Of a stretch of 15,537 bases of DNA, positions 6,293 to 13,748 are shown piece after piece. This DNA comes from JAKQHY01 sp034429475 (GTDB lineage Bacteria; Chloroflexota; Anaerolineae; B4-G1; SLSP01). The stretch lies in contig DAOUGD010000064.1 of the NCBI GenBank assembly GCA_034429475.1, forward strand, positions 1 through 15,537. Reading direction: 5' to 3'. Every line of letters begins with the position of its first letter. The stretch's first letter is position 1. A model generated the notes under the pieces. That model saw nothing but the letters and a program-made list of their open reading frames with translations. It searched no databases and was not told the DNA's origin. Made by a program: the position numbers and the translations under genes.

Positions 6293-7996
6293 ATGAAACG
6301 CAAATCTGTGATCTACGTGATCCTGTCGTTGGCGTCCCTGTTAAGCTTTGTCTTAACGGCCTGTGGCGGCGGCAAAACAACCCCGACCGCCGCTCCGACG
6401 GCAGCGCCCGTCGCAGCGGACCCCACGGCGACCCCGCTGCCCCCCTTCGAGGGCAAATCTGTCGCGGCCCCGAACTGCGACTACGGCGGTAAAATCAAGG
6501 AAATCGCCGCTACCGACCGCTATACGGTCAAGTTCAGCCTGTGCAAGCCCGACCCGGCCTTTATGGCGAAAGTGGCCTTCATCCCCTTCAATATTCAACC
6601 CGAAGAGTGGATCGCGGAAAACGGCGGCGGCGGCGCGCTGTTGGAAAAACCCATCGGCACCGGCCCCTATAAGTTGGATACCTGGGATCGCGGCACTAGC
6701 ATCATCCTCAAGCGCAACGAGGATTACTGGGGCGAGAAGGCCAAGACCGGGACACTGGTGTTTCGGTGGGCCTCCGAGGGCGCGGCCCGTTTGTTGGAAC
6801 TGCAATCCGGCACGGTGGACTACATCACCAATCTCAGCCCCGACGATTATGAGAAGGTCGAAGGCGATGAAGCCATGCAAATCCTCTACAAACAGACGCC
6901 CAATATTCTTTACGTGGGGATGACCAACACCTTCGAACCGTTCAACAACGTCAAGGTGCGCCAGGCGATTGCGATGGGCATTGACCGGCAGCGCATCGTG
7001 GACAACTTCTATGCCGAAGGGTCGGAAGTAGCCTCGCATTTTACCCCGTGCAGCATCCCCAACGGGTGCGCCGGCGAGGCGTGGTATGAGTTTGACGCAG
7101 CGAAAGCCAAGGCGCTGCTCGCCGAGGCCGGGTTCCCCGAGGGGTTTAAGACCAGCATTTACTACCGCGACGTGTTCCGCGATTATTTGCCGGAGCCGGG
7201 CCTGGTGGCGGTTGAACTCCAGACGCAGTTGAAGGAGAACCTGGGGATCGAGGCAGAAGTCGTGGTCATGGAATCCGGCGAGTTCATTGACGAATCCACC
7301 AGCGGGCGGCTGGATGGCATCCACCTGCTTGGTTGGGGGGCGGACTATCCGCACGTCACGAACTTCCTCGATTACCATTTCGGCAAGGCGAACCCGCAAT
7401 TCGGCGAAGCGCACCCGGCCATCTATGAAAAACTGGAACAGGCTTCACAAATTGCCGATCCCAAGCAAGCTGAGGCGCTTTACATCGAAGCTAACAATGC
7501 CATCCGCGAACTGGTCCCGATGGTGCCGGTTGTTCACGGTGCAGCGGCTCATGCTGCGCTCAAAACGGTCCAAAACGTGAATGTCCCGCCCTTCAGGTCG
7601 CCGGAATTTGCGGTGATGGATTCGGGTAAGGACACCATCGTCTTTATGCAAAACGCCGAGCCGATCAGCCTTTACTGCGCTGATGAGAGCGACGGCGAGT
7701 CGCTGGCGCCCTGCGAGCAGGTGTTGGAGCCGCTGTTCAACTATGCCAACGACTCTGGTGAGGTGAAACCGGCCCTGGCGACTGCCTGCGAACCCAACGC
7801 CGACCTCACCGAGTGGGTATGCACGCTGCGCGAGGGTGTCAAGTTCCACGATGGGTCTACGTTCGACGCGAACGACGTGATTGCTTCTTGGGCGGCCGGC
7901 ATTGACGCGGCCAACCCCAACCACAAGGGCAACACCGGCGCGTTTGAGTACTACACCTACCTGTGGGACAACTTGATGAATGTCCCGGAAGAGTAG
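6293..7996 (+). CDS. ABC transporter substrate-binding lipoprotein (SBP_bac_5), apparently circularly permuted
   Basis: A 567-residue exported lipoprotein of the peptide/nickel-binding (DppA/OppA) family. Two start codons abut (ATGATG, 6290 and 6293); 6293 is six bases from AGGAGG and is preferred. The lipobox is LTAC, followed by a GGG and TPTAAP-rich linker. The domain order is unusual. Residues about 65-446 carry what is normally the middle and C-terminal part (GGKIKEIAATDRYTVKF, then PIGTGPYKL at 120-128, then FNNVKVRQAIAMGIDR, then the closing helices). Residues about 447-567 carry what is normally the N-terminal part (NAEPISL, EPLFNY, KPALA, then LREGVKFHDG near 512 and FDANDV). Several cysteines are present (PCSIPNGC, YCADES, PCEQV, EWVC), suggesting disulfides in the exported protein. 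It delivers an unknown ligand, probably peptide-like, to the two permeases downstream. Confidence 0.88.
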   Translation: MKRKSVIYVILSLASLLSFVLTACGGGKTTPTAAPTAAPVAADPTATPLPPFEGKSVAAPNCDYGGKIKEIAATDRYTVKFSLCKPDPAFMAKVAFIPFNIQPEEWIAENGGGGALLEKPIGTGPYKLDTWDRGTSIILKRNEDYWGEKAKTGTLVFRWASEGAARLLELQSGTVDYITNLSPDDYEKVEGDEAMQILYKQTPNILYVGMTNTFEPFNNVKVRQAIAMGIDRQRIVDNFYAEGSEVASHFTPCSIPNGCAGEAWYEFDAAKAKALLAEAGFPEGFKTSIYYRDVFRDYLPEPGLVAVELQTQLKENLGIEAEVVVMESGEFIDESTSGRLDGIHLLGWGADYPHVTNFLDYHFGKANPQFGEAHPAIYEKLEQASQIADPKQAEALYIEANNAIRELVPMVPVVHGAAAHAALKTVQNVNVPPFRSPEFAVMDSGKDTIVFMQNAEPISLYCADESDGESLAPCEQVLEPLFNYANDSGEVKPALATACEPNADLTEWVCTLREGVKFHDGSTFDANDVIASWAAGIDAANPNHKGNTGAFEYYTYLWDNLMNVPEE

Positions 7997-8014
7997 GCGC
8001 GCGATTTGATACGT

Positions 8015-8064
8015 GAAGCGTGAAACGTGAAACGTGATTGCTCACGTTTCACGTTTCACGTTTC
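8015..8064 (+). repeat. 23-bp intercistronic hairpin made of ACGTTTC heptads
   Basis: The left arm (8015-8037) and right arm (8042-8064) match over 23 bases with a 4-base TTGC loop. The one DNA mismatch (8018 with 8061) becomes a G-U pair in RNA. Each arm is three 7-bp units of the CGTTTCA/TGAAACG type. It lies 18 bp after the binding-protein stop and 25 bp before the permease start, with no T-tract. Such a structure can protect the upstream message from 3' decay and lower readthrough into the permeases. Confidence 0.85.
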
Positions 8065-8089
8065 TAAGATGTTCCCGCAAGGTTATTCT

Positions 8090-9157
8090 ATGTTCCAATA
8101 CATTCTACGCAGACTTTTAATGGCGATCCCGGTGTTGCTTGGGATTCTGGTGGTCACGTTTGTATTGACCCGGTTGATCCCCGGCGATCCCTGCAAGGCG
8201 ATGCTGGGGGAAAAGGCCACGGCGCTCGTCTGTGAGCGTTTCACGCGCGAGCATGGGCTGGACCAACCGATTTACGTCCAACTGAGCATCTATATGCGCG
8301 ACGTGCTGCGCGGCGACTTTGGCAACTCCATCCGGTTCAGCCGGCCCGTCACGATTATTCTCATCGAGCGGCTGCCGCTCACCCTGGAATTAGGCACCAC
8401 TTCGTTGATTTTGGCAACCCTGGTTGGTATCCCGCTGGGCATTATTTCGGCGGTGCGCAACAACACCGCCGTAGACATTGTCACGATGATCGGCGCCAAT
8501 ATTGGCGTTTCTATGCCCGTCTACTGGCTGGGGCTGATGTTGGCTTATTTCTTTGCCCTGGTGTTGAAGTGGTTGCCGCCCTCGGGACGTCTGACCGCCG
8601 GCCTGGTCAGTGTCCCATTCTACGAAGTGTATGCGATGGCCGTAGCCCCGGAAACGGTGAAGTTTCATTTCTATGAATTTATTGCCAACCTGTATCTGCT
8701 GAACTCTTTGCTCACCTTTGACTGGAAAATTTTCTGGGACGCCCTCAAACATCTCATCCTGCCGACGATGGCGCTCAGCACCATCCCGATGTCCATCATC
8801 GCGCGGATGACGCGCTCCAGTATGTTAGAGGTGTTGGGCCTGGATTATATCCGCACGGCGCGCGCCAAGGGGATGCCCTTGCGCCGGGTGGTGCTGCGCC
8901 ATGCGTTTCGCAACGCGCTGCTGCCGATCTTCACCATCATCGGCCTGCAAATGGGCACCATCTTTGCCGGCGCCGTCCTGACCGAGACGATCTTCGGGCT
9001 GGCCGGGGTGGGGCGGATGTTATTTGAAGCGATTACCGCGCGCGATTATCCGATTGTCCAGGCGTTCACCCTGGTCATTGCCATCGGCTACGTGGGCATC
9101 AACCTGCTGGTGGATGTCTCCTACGCCTTTATCGATCCCCGCATCAAGCTAGATTGA
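8090..9157 (+). CDS. ABC transporter permease, DppB/OppB-like
   Basis: A 355-residue inner-membrane permease of the peptide/nickel importer family. I use the ATG at 8090 (MFQYILRRLL), which has AAGG seven to eight bases upstream and matches the family's usual N-terminus; an ATG at 8069 lies in the same frame but has no better site. A first transmembrane helix ends in the typical 'TRLIPGDP', and 'GDFGNSI' follows. The coupling loop that docks on the ATPase is clear: DYIRTARAKGMPLRRVVLRHAFRNALLP (EAA motif). About six transmembrane segments are visible. A longer than usual periplasmic loop lies at about residues 165-215. Together with the DppC-like protein it would form the channel for ligand delivered by the lipoprotein upstream. 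Confidence 0.93.
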   Translation: MFQYILRRLLMAIPVLLGILVVTFVLTRLIPGDPCKAMLGEKATALVCERFTREHGLDQPIYVQLSIYMRDVLRGDFGNSIRFSRPVTIILIERLPLTLELGTTSLILATLVGIPLGIISAVRNNTAVDIVTMIGANIGVSMPVYWLGLMLAYFFALVLKWLPPSGRLTAGLVSVPFYEVYAMAVAPETVKFHFYEFIANLYLLNSLLTFDWKIFWDALKHLILPTMALSTIPMSIIARMTRSSMLEVLGLDYIRTARAKGMPLRRVVLRHAFRNALLPIFTIIGLQMGTIFAGAVLTETIFGLAGVGRMLFEAITARDYPIVQAFTLVIAIGYVGINLLVDVSYAFIDPRIKLD

Positions 9158-9168
9158 GGTAAACCATC

Positions 9169-10182
9169 ATGGGAAAGGAACCTCCTCCATCGTCCCCCGC
9201 AGTGTCTCAATCGCCTGACGGCGAACTGTCTGACGTGCGAAAAGCAGAACTGGCCGCGCTCGAAGGCAGTTTCCAGAGCTACCGCGCCAACAGTTTGTGG
9301 CGGTTGACGCTGCGCCGTATTTTTCGCCAGCGCTCGGCCATCGTCGGTATGGTTATCCTGGGTTTTCTGATTTTGATTGCCGCCTTTGCCGGCGTTTTGG
9401 CCCCGTATGACCCGGAGAAAGTGTTGATCGGCATCGAGCCGGTCAAGAAGCGGGACCTCCCTTGTATTCACCTGCTTGGCTGCCCTGCCGACCAACCGCA
9501 GCACTGGATGGGGATTGACGGCAACGTGCGCGACCAGTTCAGCCGGGTGCTCCACGGCACACGCGTGTCGCTGTTTATCGGCTTCACCACCATTGGATTT
9601 GCGATCATTGTGGGGACGGTGCTCGGCGCTATCGCCGGTTATTGGGGGGGCTGGGCAGACAACGTGATTATGCGGCTGATGGACGTGTTGATGGCGTTTC
9701 CCTCGCTGCTGCTCGCCATTGCCATCGTCAACGTGTTAGGGCGGGGGTTGCAAAACGCGCTGCTCGCCATTGCCATCGTCAATATTCCTTCCTATGCGCG
9801 GGTGGTGCGCGCCAGCGTGCTTTTCCTTCGGGAGCAGGATTTTGTGGAGGCAGCGCGGGCGTTGGGCGCGGGGCCGCTGTGGATTTTGTTCGTGCGCATC
9901 CTGCCCAACGCGCTGTCGCCCTTGATCGTACAGGGGACGCTGGGGATCGCTGGCGCGATTCTGGAAGCGGCGGCGCTATCGTTCCTGGGGCTGGGCGCGC
10001 AGCCGCCGATGGCCGAATGGGGGTCGATGCTAGGACAGGAACGTAACCAGGTCTTCACCGCGCCGCACCTGGTGTTTTTCCCCGGCATCGCCATTATGAT
10101 CACCGTGCTCGGTTTTAACCTGCTGGGCGACGGCCTGCGCGATGCGCTCGACCCGCGCCTCAACGCTGCGCCGCAGGGGTAA
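9169..10182 (+). CDS. ABC transporter permease, DppC/OppC-like
   Basis: A 337-residue permease starting 11 bp after the DppB-like gene, behind TGAGGT. A hydrophilic N-terminal tail of about 45 residues precedes the N-terminal OppC-type segment (FRQRSAIVGMVILG). An extracytoplasmic loop with the family signature 'GIDGNVRDQFSRVLHGTRVSL' and five further membrane segments follow. The coupling EAA loop reads DFVEAARALGAGPLWILFVRILPNALSP, with the family-typical 'AALSFLGLGAQPPMAEWGSML' and the C-terminal 'LLGDGLRDALDPRL'. No DppD or DppF ATPase gene follows; the operon ends here, and the ATPases must be encoded elsewhere. The extracytoplasmic cysteine pair 'PCIHLLGC' is a mild oddity. Confidence 0.93.
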   Translation: MGKEPPPSSPAVSQSPDGELSDVRKAELAALEGSFQSYRANSLWRLTLRRIFRQRSAIVGMVILGFLILIAAFAGVLAPYDPEKVLIGIEPVKKRDLPCIHLLGCPADQPQHWMGIDGNVRDQFSRVLHGTRVSLFIGFTTIGFAIIVGTVLGAIAGYWGGWADNVIMRLMDVLMAFPSLLLAIAIVNVLGRGLQNALLAIAIVNIPSYARVVRASVLFLREQDFVEAARALGAGPLWILFVRILPNALSPLIVQGTLGIAGAILEAAALSFLGLGAQPPMAEWGSMLGQERNQVFTAPHLVFFPGIAIMITVLGFNLLGDGLRDALDPRLNAAPQG

Positions 10183-10284
10183 TCTCAAGAAGCAGTCCGC
10201 TGTGGAGACGGCCTGCGGCGTGGCAGGCTGCCCCGGTTGCGCTGCGTTTCACTTTTCAATGCGCTGAGCTTGTGCCGTCTGACT
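10183..10284 (+). other. Gap between ABC operon and cassette array, with nested inverted repeats
   Basis: No gene is visible. An inner hairpin GCCTGC/GCAGGC (10211-10216 with 10223-10228) sits inside a wider inverted pair AGACGGC/GCCGTCT (10206-10212 with 10274-10280). These may end ABC-operon transcription, but no T-tract is present. This marks the boundary between the GC-rich chromosome and the distal end of the array. Confidence 0.4.
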
Positions 10285-10412
10285 CCCCAACGGATGCTCT
10301 CAGGCGCGCGGCGAGTTACCCGTCGAGGCTTTCACTTAGAGACCCCTCATATAACCCAATGGGGCGGCGATACCAGGCCGCGAAGCGGCGTCGCCTGTAG
10401 TGTGGGGCGGGC
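10285..10412 (-). other. attC-like site E (after DUF1801 cassette, distal end)
   Basis: 128 bp. The R' box reads GTTGGGG on the minus strand (10285-10291), with a mismatch at the last position. The opposite box is degenerate, GGCGGGC at 10406-10412. It is recognised mainly by clear homology to site C over its whole length, including a perfect 23-bp block at 10375-10397. As the last site of the array it may be decaying. Confidence 0.6.
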
Positions 10413-10448
10413 CGCCCACTTGTAGAGAATCCCTGCACAAATGGCAGC

Positions 10449-10838
10449 CTATCCCTTTTTCCGCTGCTTTGCTGCGGCTCTTTCCAGGTTTTCCTTCACC
10501 CTGAACTTCACAACCTCACCGATCAGGTCGAATGGAATTGGTTTGTCCAGCGGAAACTTGACCGAACCCTTCATCACTTCATAGCTTGATAGCTCCGCCT
10601 CGAATGCCTCAATCCCTGTGGGGGTAGGGTAGAACCCGATATGCTTTTTGAACGCAGCGAAATGCACCAAGTTACCTTTCAGCGTGAAGGTCGGTATTTG
10701 ATACCGGATTGTTTCTTCTGCGTCTGGCGCCGCCTCTCTGATGATCCTTCTTACTTTCTCCAGAATCTCTTGAATCTCGGGCGGGAAGGCCGCGATATAC
10801 TCGTCTATGGTTTCGATAGCTTTTTGATTAGTTGCCAT
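10449..10838 (-). CDS. DUF1801 (YdhG-like) small protein, cassette gene
   Basis: A 129-residue cytoplasmic protein starting at the ATG of MATNQKAIETIDEYI, six bases after GAGGAG; an ATG two codons upstream abuts that site and is unlikely. The order is typical of the DUF1801 family, often annotated as YdhG/iron chaperone-like: an N-terminal helix 'I.eYIaafPpeiqeiLekvR', then 'PDAEETIRYQIPTFTLKGNLVHFAAFKKHIGFYP', then a late 'GSVKFPLDKPIPFDLI' segment and a basic tail (AAAKQRKKG). The length is normal for the family. The molecular function is not established, and the iron-chaperone label rests on distant CyaY similarity. It forms the leftmost complete cassette, with no room for its own promoter. 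Confidence 0.88.
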   Translation of the reverse strand: MATNQKAIETIDEYIAAFPPEIQEILEKVRRIIREAAPDAEETIRYQIPTFTLKGNLVHFAAFKKHIGFYPTPTGIEAFEAELSSYEVMKGSVKFPLDKPIPFDLIGEVVKFRVKENLERAAAKQRKKG

Positions 10839-10877
10839 ACTCATCTCCTCAACCGTTCCTGGAATGCACTCTGGCCC

Positions 10878-11160
10878 GTCCAACGGCCACGCTTAAGCTG
10901 CGTCCGCTATGGTAAGCGTATCACCAGCCAAAGGTATGATTTCTCTGAGAAAAAAGGAGAGTTTCACGCAAAGGCGCAAAGTCGCAAAGATTTTTAAGAT
11001 CGGACTAAATTTTATAACGTAAACCACGATTTTCAATAAAGAATATGAAGATGGCTCTGCATTTTCCTTGGCGTCTTTGCGCCTTTGCGTGAAATAGTTA
11101 GTTTCTTCAGCACCGCCAGCACGCGCCATAGGCGCGCTCGGTCTTGATGCGATGTTGGGC
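10878..11160 (-). other. attC-like site D, split by a palindromic insertion
   Basis: R' reads GTTGGAC on the minus strand (10878-10884) with an adjoining L'-like GCTTAAGCGTGG. The R'' box is GCCCAAC on the minus strand (11154-11160) followed by ATCGCATCAAGACCGAG, close to the L'' of site F. The two halves are 283 bp apart because a 133-bp palindromic element (10962-11094) lies in the loop. Without it the site would be about 150 bp. Confidence 0.65.
10962..11094. repeat. MITE-like palindromic element (CGCAAAG repeats) inside attC D
   Basis: The left end begins TTTCACGCAAAGGCGCAAAG (10962-10981), and the right end (11066-11094) is its inverse, with 20 of the first 21 positions matching and weaker similarity to about 29 bp. 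Each arm contains 8-bp CGCAAAG units. The AT-rich 75-bp centre has no coding potential. No clear target-site duplication is visible. Confidence 0.75.
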
Positions 11161-11182
11161 GGCGTTTTGGGTGGGTAAAAAA

Positions 11183-12241
11183 TTACAGTGAGAATGGTTT
11201 TTCCGGTGAGTATATGTCATCAAAGAAGCCCATATAGGGAATTCCGTTTTCGATACATTTTATCTTGTAATTCAACTCGCCTTGTAACTCCTCATCTGGT
11301 TCGTCAAGGTATTGGGCATAATGTAAGAATTCTTCAACTTGAATCAATTGGATAAACAAGGGTAAACGCTCCAGCCAGCTATCGAGCAACGAGTTCTCTT
11401 GGTGGTATCCTTCCATCACCTGTTCCATGTAGTGTTCCATAAACGACTGGCGCTGACCCAATCCACGAAACATTGTCCTGCCAATCCCCCCTTCCCAAGC
11501 CGAGGCAATCTCGTACATAAACCAAAAATAACAAGCGTCGTCAAAGTCGAAAACGGTGATATCTCCATTTGTATAATCTACCGTGAAGTTCCCATCGTTA
11601 AAATCTCCATGTATCAAACCGAAAGAATCTTTGTCTCTGGGCAAAGATTGCAGTTCACCCAAAAGGGATTGTATTTGGTTTTGAACATGATGCAACCGAT
11701 CTGGCAACTGAGTTGCCAATGCCAATCTACTGTGGTGCAGGTCCAACCATTCTGGACGTTGGATGACATCACTTGCTGGGTGATAGTTCTTTGTTAGCGC
11801 GTGCATTTGCCCCAGTATTCGCCCCCAATTGCGAAAATACTCCTCGATAGGCGCGTCGGTTCTGTAACGGTATCCGTTATCAGGCACTCGCATTCCTTGA
11901 CCTTTGACAAATGTCACGATATGAAATGGAATACCCGCGGCTTGAATGGTTTCAACCCAATTTCCATTTTGGGATGGTACGGGCTTGGAAACATTGACAC
12001 CATTTTCAGCCAGGTAATTGACAAAGTGTAATTCAGCCTGAATTTGTTCAAATGTCCTTTCTGGCGTGAAGGAGATTCTCAGAATCAGAGGCTTCTTGTC
12101 AATTTCGTACTCATAGACAAGGTTGGCTGCGCCTTCATATTCTGGAAATATATTTAATGCGTCCTTGCGAGTACCAAATCGCGCTGTGGCTATTTCAAGG
12201 ACTTGACTATCACAGATTTGAATGATTTCATCTCTTTGCAT
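11183..12241 (-). CDS. APH-family phosphotransferase (aminoglycoside/choline-kinase fold), cassette gene
   Basis: A 352-residue cytoplasmic protein starting behind TAGGAG. The N-lobe contains 'YEYEIDKKPLILRIS' with the ATP-anchoring Lys. The catalytic loop is H211-G-D213-F-N-D-G-N218, and the metal-binding motif is D232-F-D-D, followed by 'CYFWFMYEIAS'. This is the standard APH/homoserine-kinase-II/choline-kinase signature, so phosphoryl transfer from ATP or GTP to a small hydroxylated molecule is expected. The substrate cannot be read from sequence; similar proteins are often annotated only as 'phosphotransferase' and include antibiotic kinases as well as metabolic ones. The leader is only 28 bp from the cassette edge, and the gene is AT-richer than the host operons. 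Confidence 0.9.
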   Translation of the reverse strand: MQRDEIIQICDSQVLEIATARFGTRKDALNIFPEYEGAANLVYEYEIDKKPLILRISFTPERTFEQIQAELHFVNYLAENGVNVSKPVPSQNGNWVETIQAAGIPFHIVTFVKGQGMRVPDNGYRYRTDAPIEEYFRNWGRILGQMHALTKNYHPASDVIQRPEWLDLHHSRLALATQLPDRLHHVQNQIQSLLGELQSLPRDKDSFGLIHGDFNDGNFTVDYTNGDITVFDFDDACYFWFMYEIASAWEGGIGRTMFRGLGQRQSFMEHYMEQVMEGYHQENSLLDSWLERLPLFIQLIQVEEFLHYAQYLDEPDEELQGELNYKIKCIENGIPYMGFFDDIYSPEKPFSL

Positions 12242-12263
12242 ATATTTCTCCTAGGTCGTTGCC

Positions 12264-12330
12264 GCCCAACGATTCGCGTGAGCCGTACGCGGAGCGAGCG
12301 GCGCGTGTCGGCTTGATGCGCGTGTTGGGC
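12264..12330 (-). other. attC-like site F (67 bp, canonical)
   Basis: The best site in the window. GCCCAAC (12264-12270) and GTTGGGC (12324-12330) are perfect complements. Between them, CGCGTGAGCCGTACGCG folds on the inverse of CGCGTGTCGGCTTGATGCGCG, with unpaired extra bases in one arm, as expected for the bottom-strand L boxes (ATCAAGCCGACAC) of integron attC sites. It lies 3 bp beyond the glycosyltransferase stop codon. Confidence 0.88.
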
Positions 12331-12333
12331 GAC

Positions 12334-13566
12334 TCATCCTAAATAGCTCGTAATGATTGCCGCTGCCCTCGTCACACCATCTTCAGTGTGAAGCTTCTCA
12401 CCGAGAGCTTGCGCTTTTTGTCGCATCATTTCATCGCTGGTCATCTGGCGCATGGCTTGGGCCAAGTTCTCGATATCTAATTTCTTTTGCGGGATTGGCT
12501 GTGGCCCGACGCCTAATTCATACACACGACGCCCCCAGAAAGGTTGGTCGCCGAAAAAAGGACAAGCCAGAGTTGGCTTACCAGCCCGTAACCCTGCGGC
12601 GGTGGTGCCTGCACCACCGTGGTGGATTACTGCTGCACAGCGCGGGAAGAGCCAATCATGTGGGGCAGATTTCAGAATATATGCATACTTGGGCAATTCC
12701 GTTGCTGCCAACCCACCCCAACCGGTTGCCAATAAAACACGTTGACCACTCTCGCAGGCAGCTCTCAACACAATGCGAGTCAGCCGTTCAGGGTTCTGTA
12801 GAGTCATGCTTCCGAAACCAACGTAGATGGGAGGGGCGCCAGAATCCAGAAACATCTGCAAATCGGGCGGCGGCTGCCAATCAGTGGAGGGCAGCCACCA
12901 ATAACCGGTCACATGCACAGAATCATCCCAATCTGGCGGGTTGGGCAAAACAAACTGACTGTAGCCATACAAGTTGGGAATCGGCTGGTCACGTAGGGTT
13001 AGATCGAGCTTGCCAGGTGGCAGTCCCAGTTTTTCTGCGCGCCACTGGGTGAGCATTTTGCTGTAAGGCAGGAACATGGCCTTAATCATCAAGGTATAAC
13101 TCATCTTGTTGAGCCAACTGCCATAGTTGCGATCACCTAAAACCGGGTTTGCAAAAACGTGTGTAGGGGACAAAGCAGGGAGCACCATAGCCAGGAAACA
13201 AGGGACTCCCAGTTTCTCGGCAATATGCTGGCCTGCCATTGCCTTGGGATGGTAGATGATAGCATCCGAATCCCGCGCTGCTTCCCAGGCATCATCGAGC
13301 ATATTTCTTAACATCGGCATGACTTCTTTTATCAGGTTCAAGGACCTTTTGCCAGATAAAGCCATTTTACCCTTGTCGCTCTGGGCCAGTTGGATGAACT
13401 CCGCTCGCAGAGGGGCAAACTCAAGACCATATTCATTCACAAAAGATTCAAAACCACTCTCGGTCGTAAGTCGCACAGCAAAACCTGCACGCTGCAAACC
13501 CAATCCCAACGCAACATAAGGTTGAACATCACCACGGGTACCTACCGTCAAGATCGTTATTCTCAT
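12334..13566 (-). CDS. UDP-sugar glycosyltransferase (GT1/GT28, sterol-glucosyltransferase-like), cassette gene
   Basis: A 410-residue GT-B enzyme. The start is the ATG of MRITILTVGTRGDVQP, behind TGGAG and at the family's typical N-terminus; the longer frame to 13614 runs into the attC. The N-domain opens with 'GTRGDVQPYVALGLGLQRAGF', as in the Glyco_transf_28/MGT group. The C-domain has 'GAPPIYVGFGSM', and the nucleotide-sugar signature region reads 'CAAVIHHGGAGTTAAGLRAGKPTLACPFFGDQPFWG', close to sterol 3-beta-glucosyltransferases, rhamnosyltransferases and macrolide glycosyltransferases. It should move a sugar from a UDP or dTDP donor to a lipid or natural-product acceptor. At 1.2 kb it is large for a cassette gene. 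It ends 3 bp from site F and has no promoter room of its own. Confidence 0.92.
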   Translation of the reverse strand: MRITILTVGTRGDVQPYVALGLGLQRAGFAVRLTTESGFESFVNEYGLEFAPLRAEFIQLAQSDKGKMALSGKRSLNLIKEVMPMLRNMLDDAWEAARDSDAIIYHPKAMAGQHIAEKLGVPCFLAMVLPALSPTHVFANPVLGDRNYGSWLNKMSYTLMIKAMFLPYSKMLTQWRAEKLGLPPGKLDLTLRDQPIPNLYGYSQFVLPNPPDWDDSVHVTGYWWLPSTDWQPPPDLQMFLDSGAPPIYVGFGSMTLQNPERLTRIVLRAACESGQRVLLATGWGGLAATELPKYAYILKSAPHDWLFPRCAAVIHHGGAGTTAAGLRAGKPTLACPFFGDQPFWGRRVYELGVGPQPIPQKKLDIENLAQAMRQMTSDEMMRQKAQALGEKLHTEDGVTRAAAIITSYLG

Positions 13567-13612
13567 GATTCTAACTCCATTGAGGATGTATCGCTGTTCC
13601 CTCGACGAAGCC

Positions 13613-13736
13613 ACCCAACGGGTGAGTTCAGGCGCGGCGCGAGTTATCCGTCGGTCAGTTCAAAGTCGTCGCACATAACCCAATCGAGCCGCAATACAAG
13701 GCCGCGAAGCGGCGTCGCCTGCGGTGTGGGCTGGGC
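13613..13736 (-). other. attC-like site C
   Basis: 124 bp. R' is GTTGGGT on the minus strand (13613-13619). R'' is GCCCAGC (13730-13736), one base off consensus, followed by an L''-like CACACCGCAGGCGACG. It shares a perfect 23-bp block (13699-13721) and overall similarity with site E, which supports both. It lies between the hydrolase stop and the glycosyltransferase start. Confidence 0.7.
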
Positions 13737-13748
13737 TGTGCTCCTATT

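Noticed and set aside
9708..9782. Perfect 24-bp direct repeat 51 bp apart inside the DppC-like gene
   Set aside because: Both copies encode LLAIAIVN, which occurs in this tandem pattern in the DppC family; I take it as shared hydrophobic helix sequence with the same codons, not a recent duplication.
10237..10425. A 62-residue rightward open frame between the ABC operon and the array
   Set aside because: It lies mostly in attC site E, has no ribosome binding site, and its codons follow the repeat rather than a protein pattern.
10839..10883. Upstream extension of the DUF1801 gene from a TTG in the attC R' box
   Set aside because: The GAGGAG site before the ATG at 10838 and the usual family start argue for the shorter protein.
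10893..11129. A 78-residue leftward open frame (contains FTQRRKDAKE)
   Set aside because: It is the translation of the CGCAAAG palindrome inside attC D; both inverted arms give low-complexity peptide, and no ribosome binding site is present.
13567..13614. Upstream extension of the glycosyltransferase to 13614
   Set aside because: It enters the R' box of attC C; the family N-terminus MRITILTVGTRGD and a TGGAG site fix the start at 13566.
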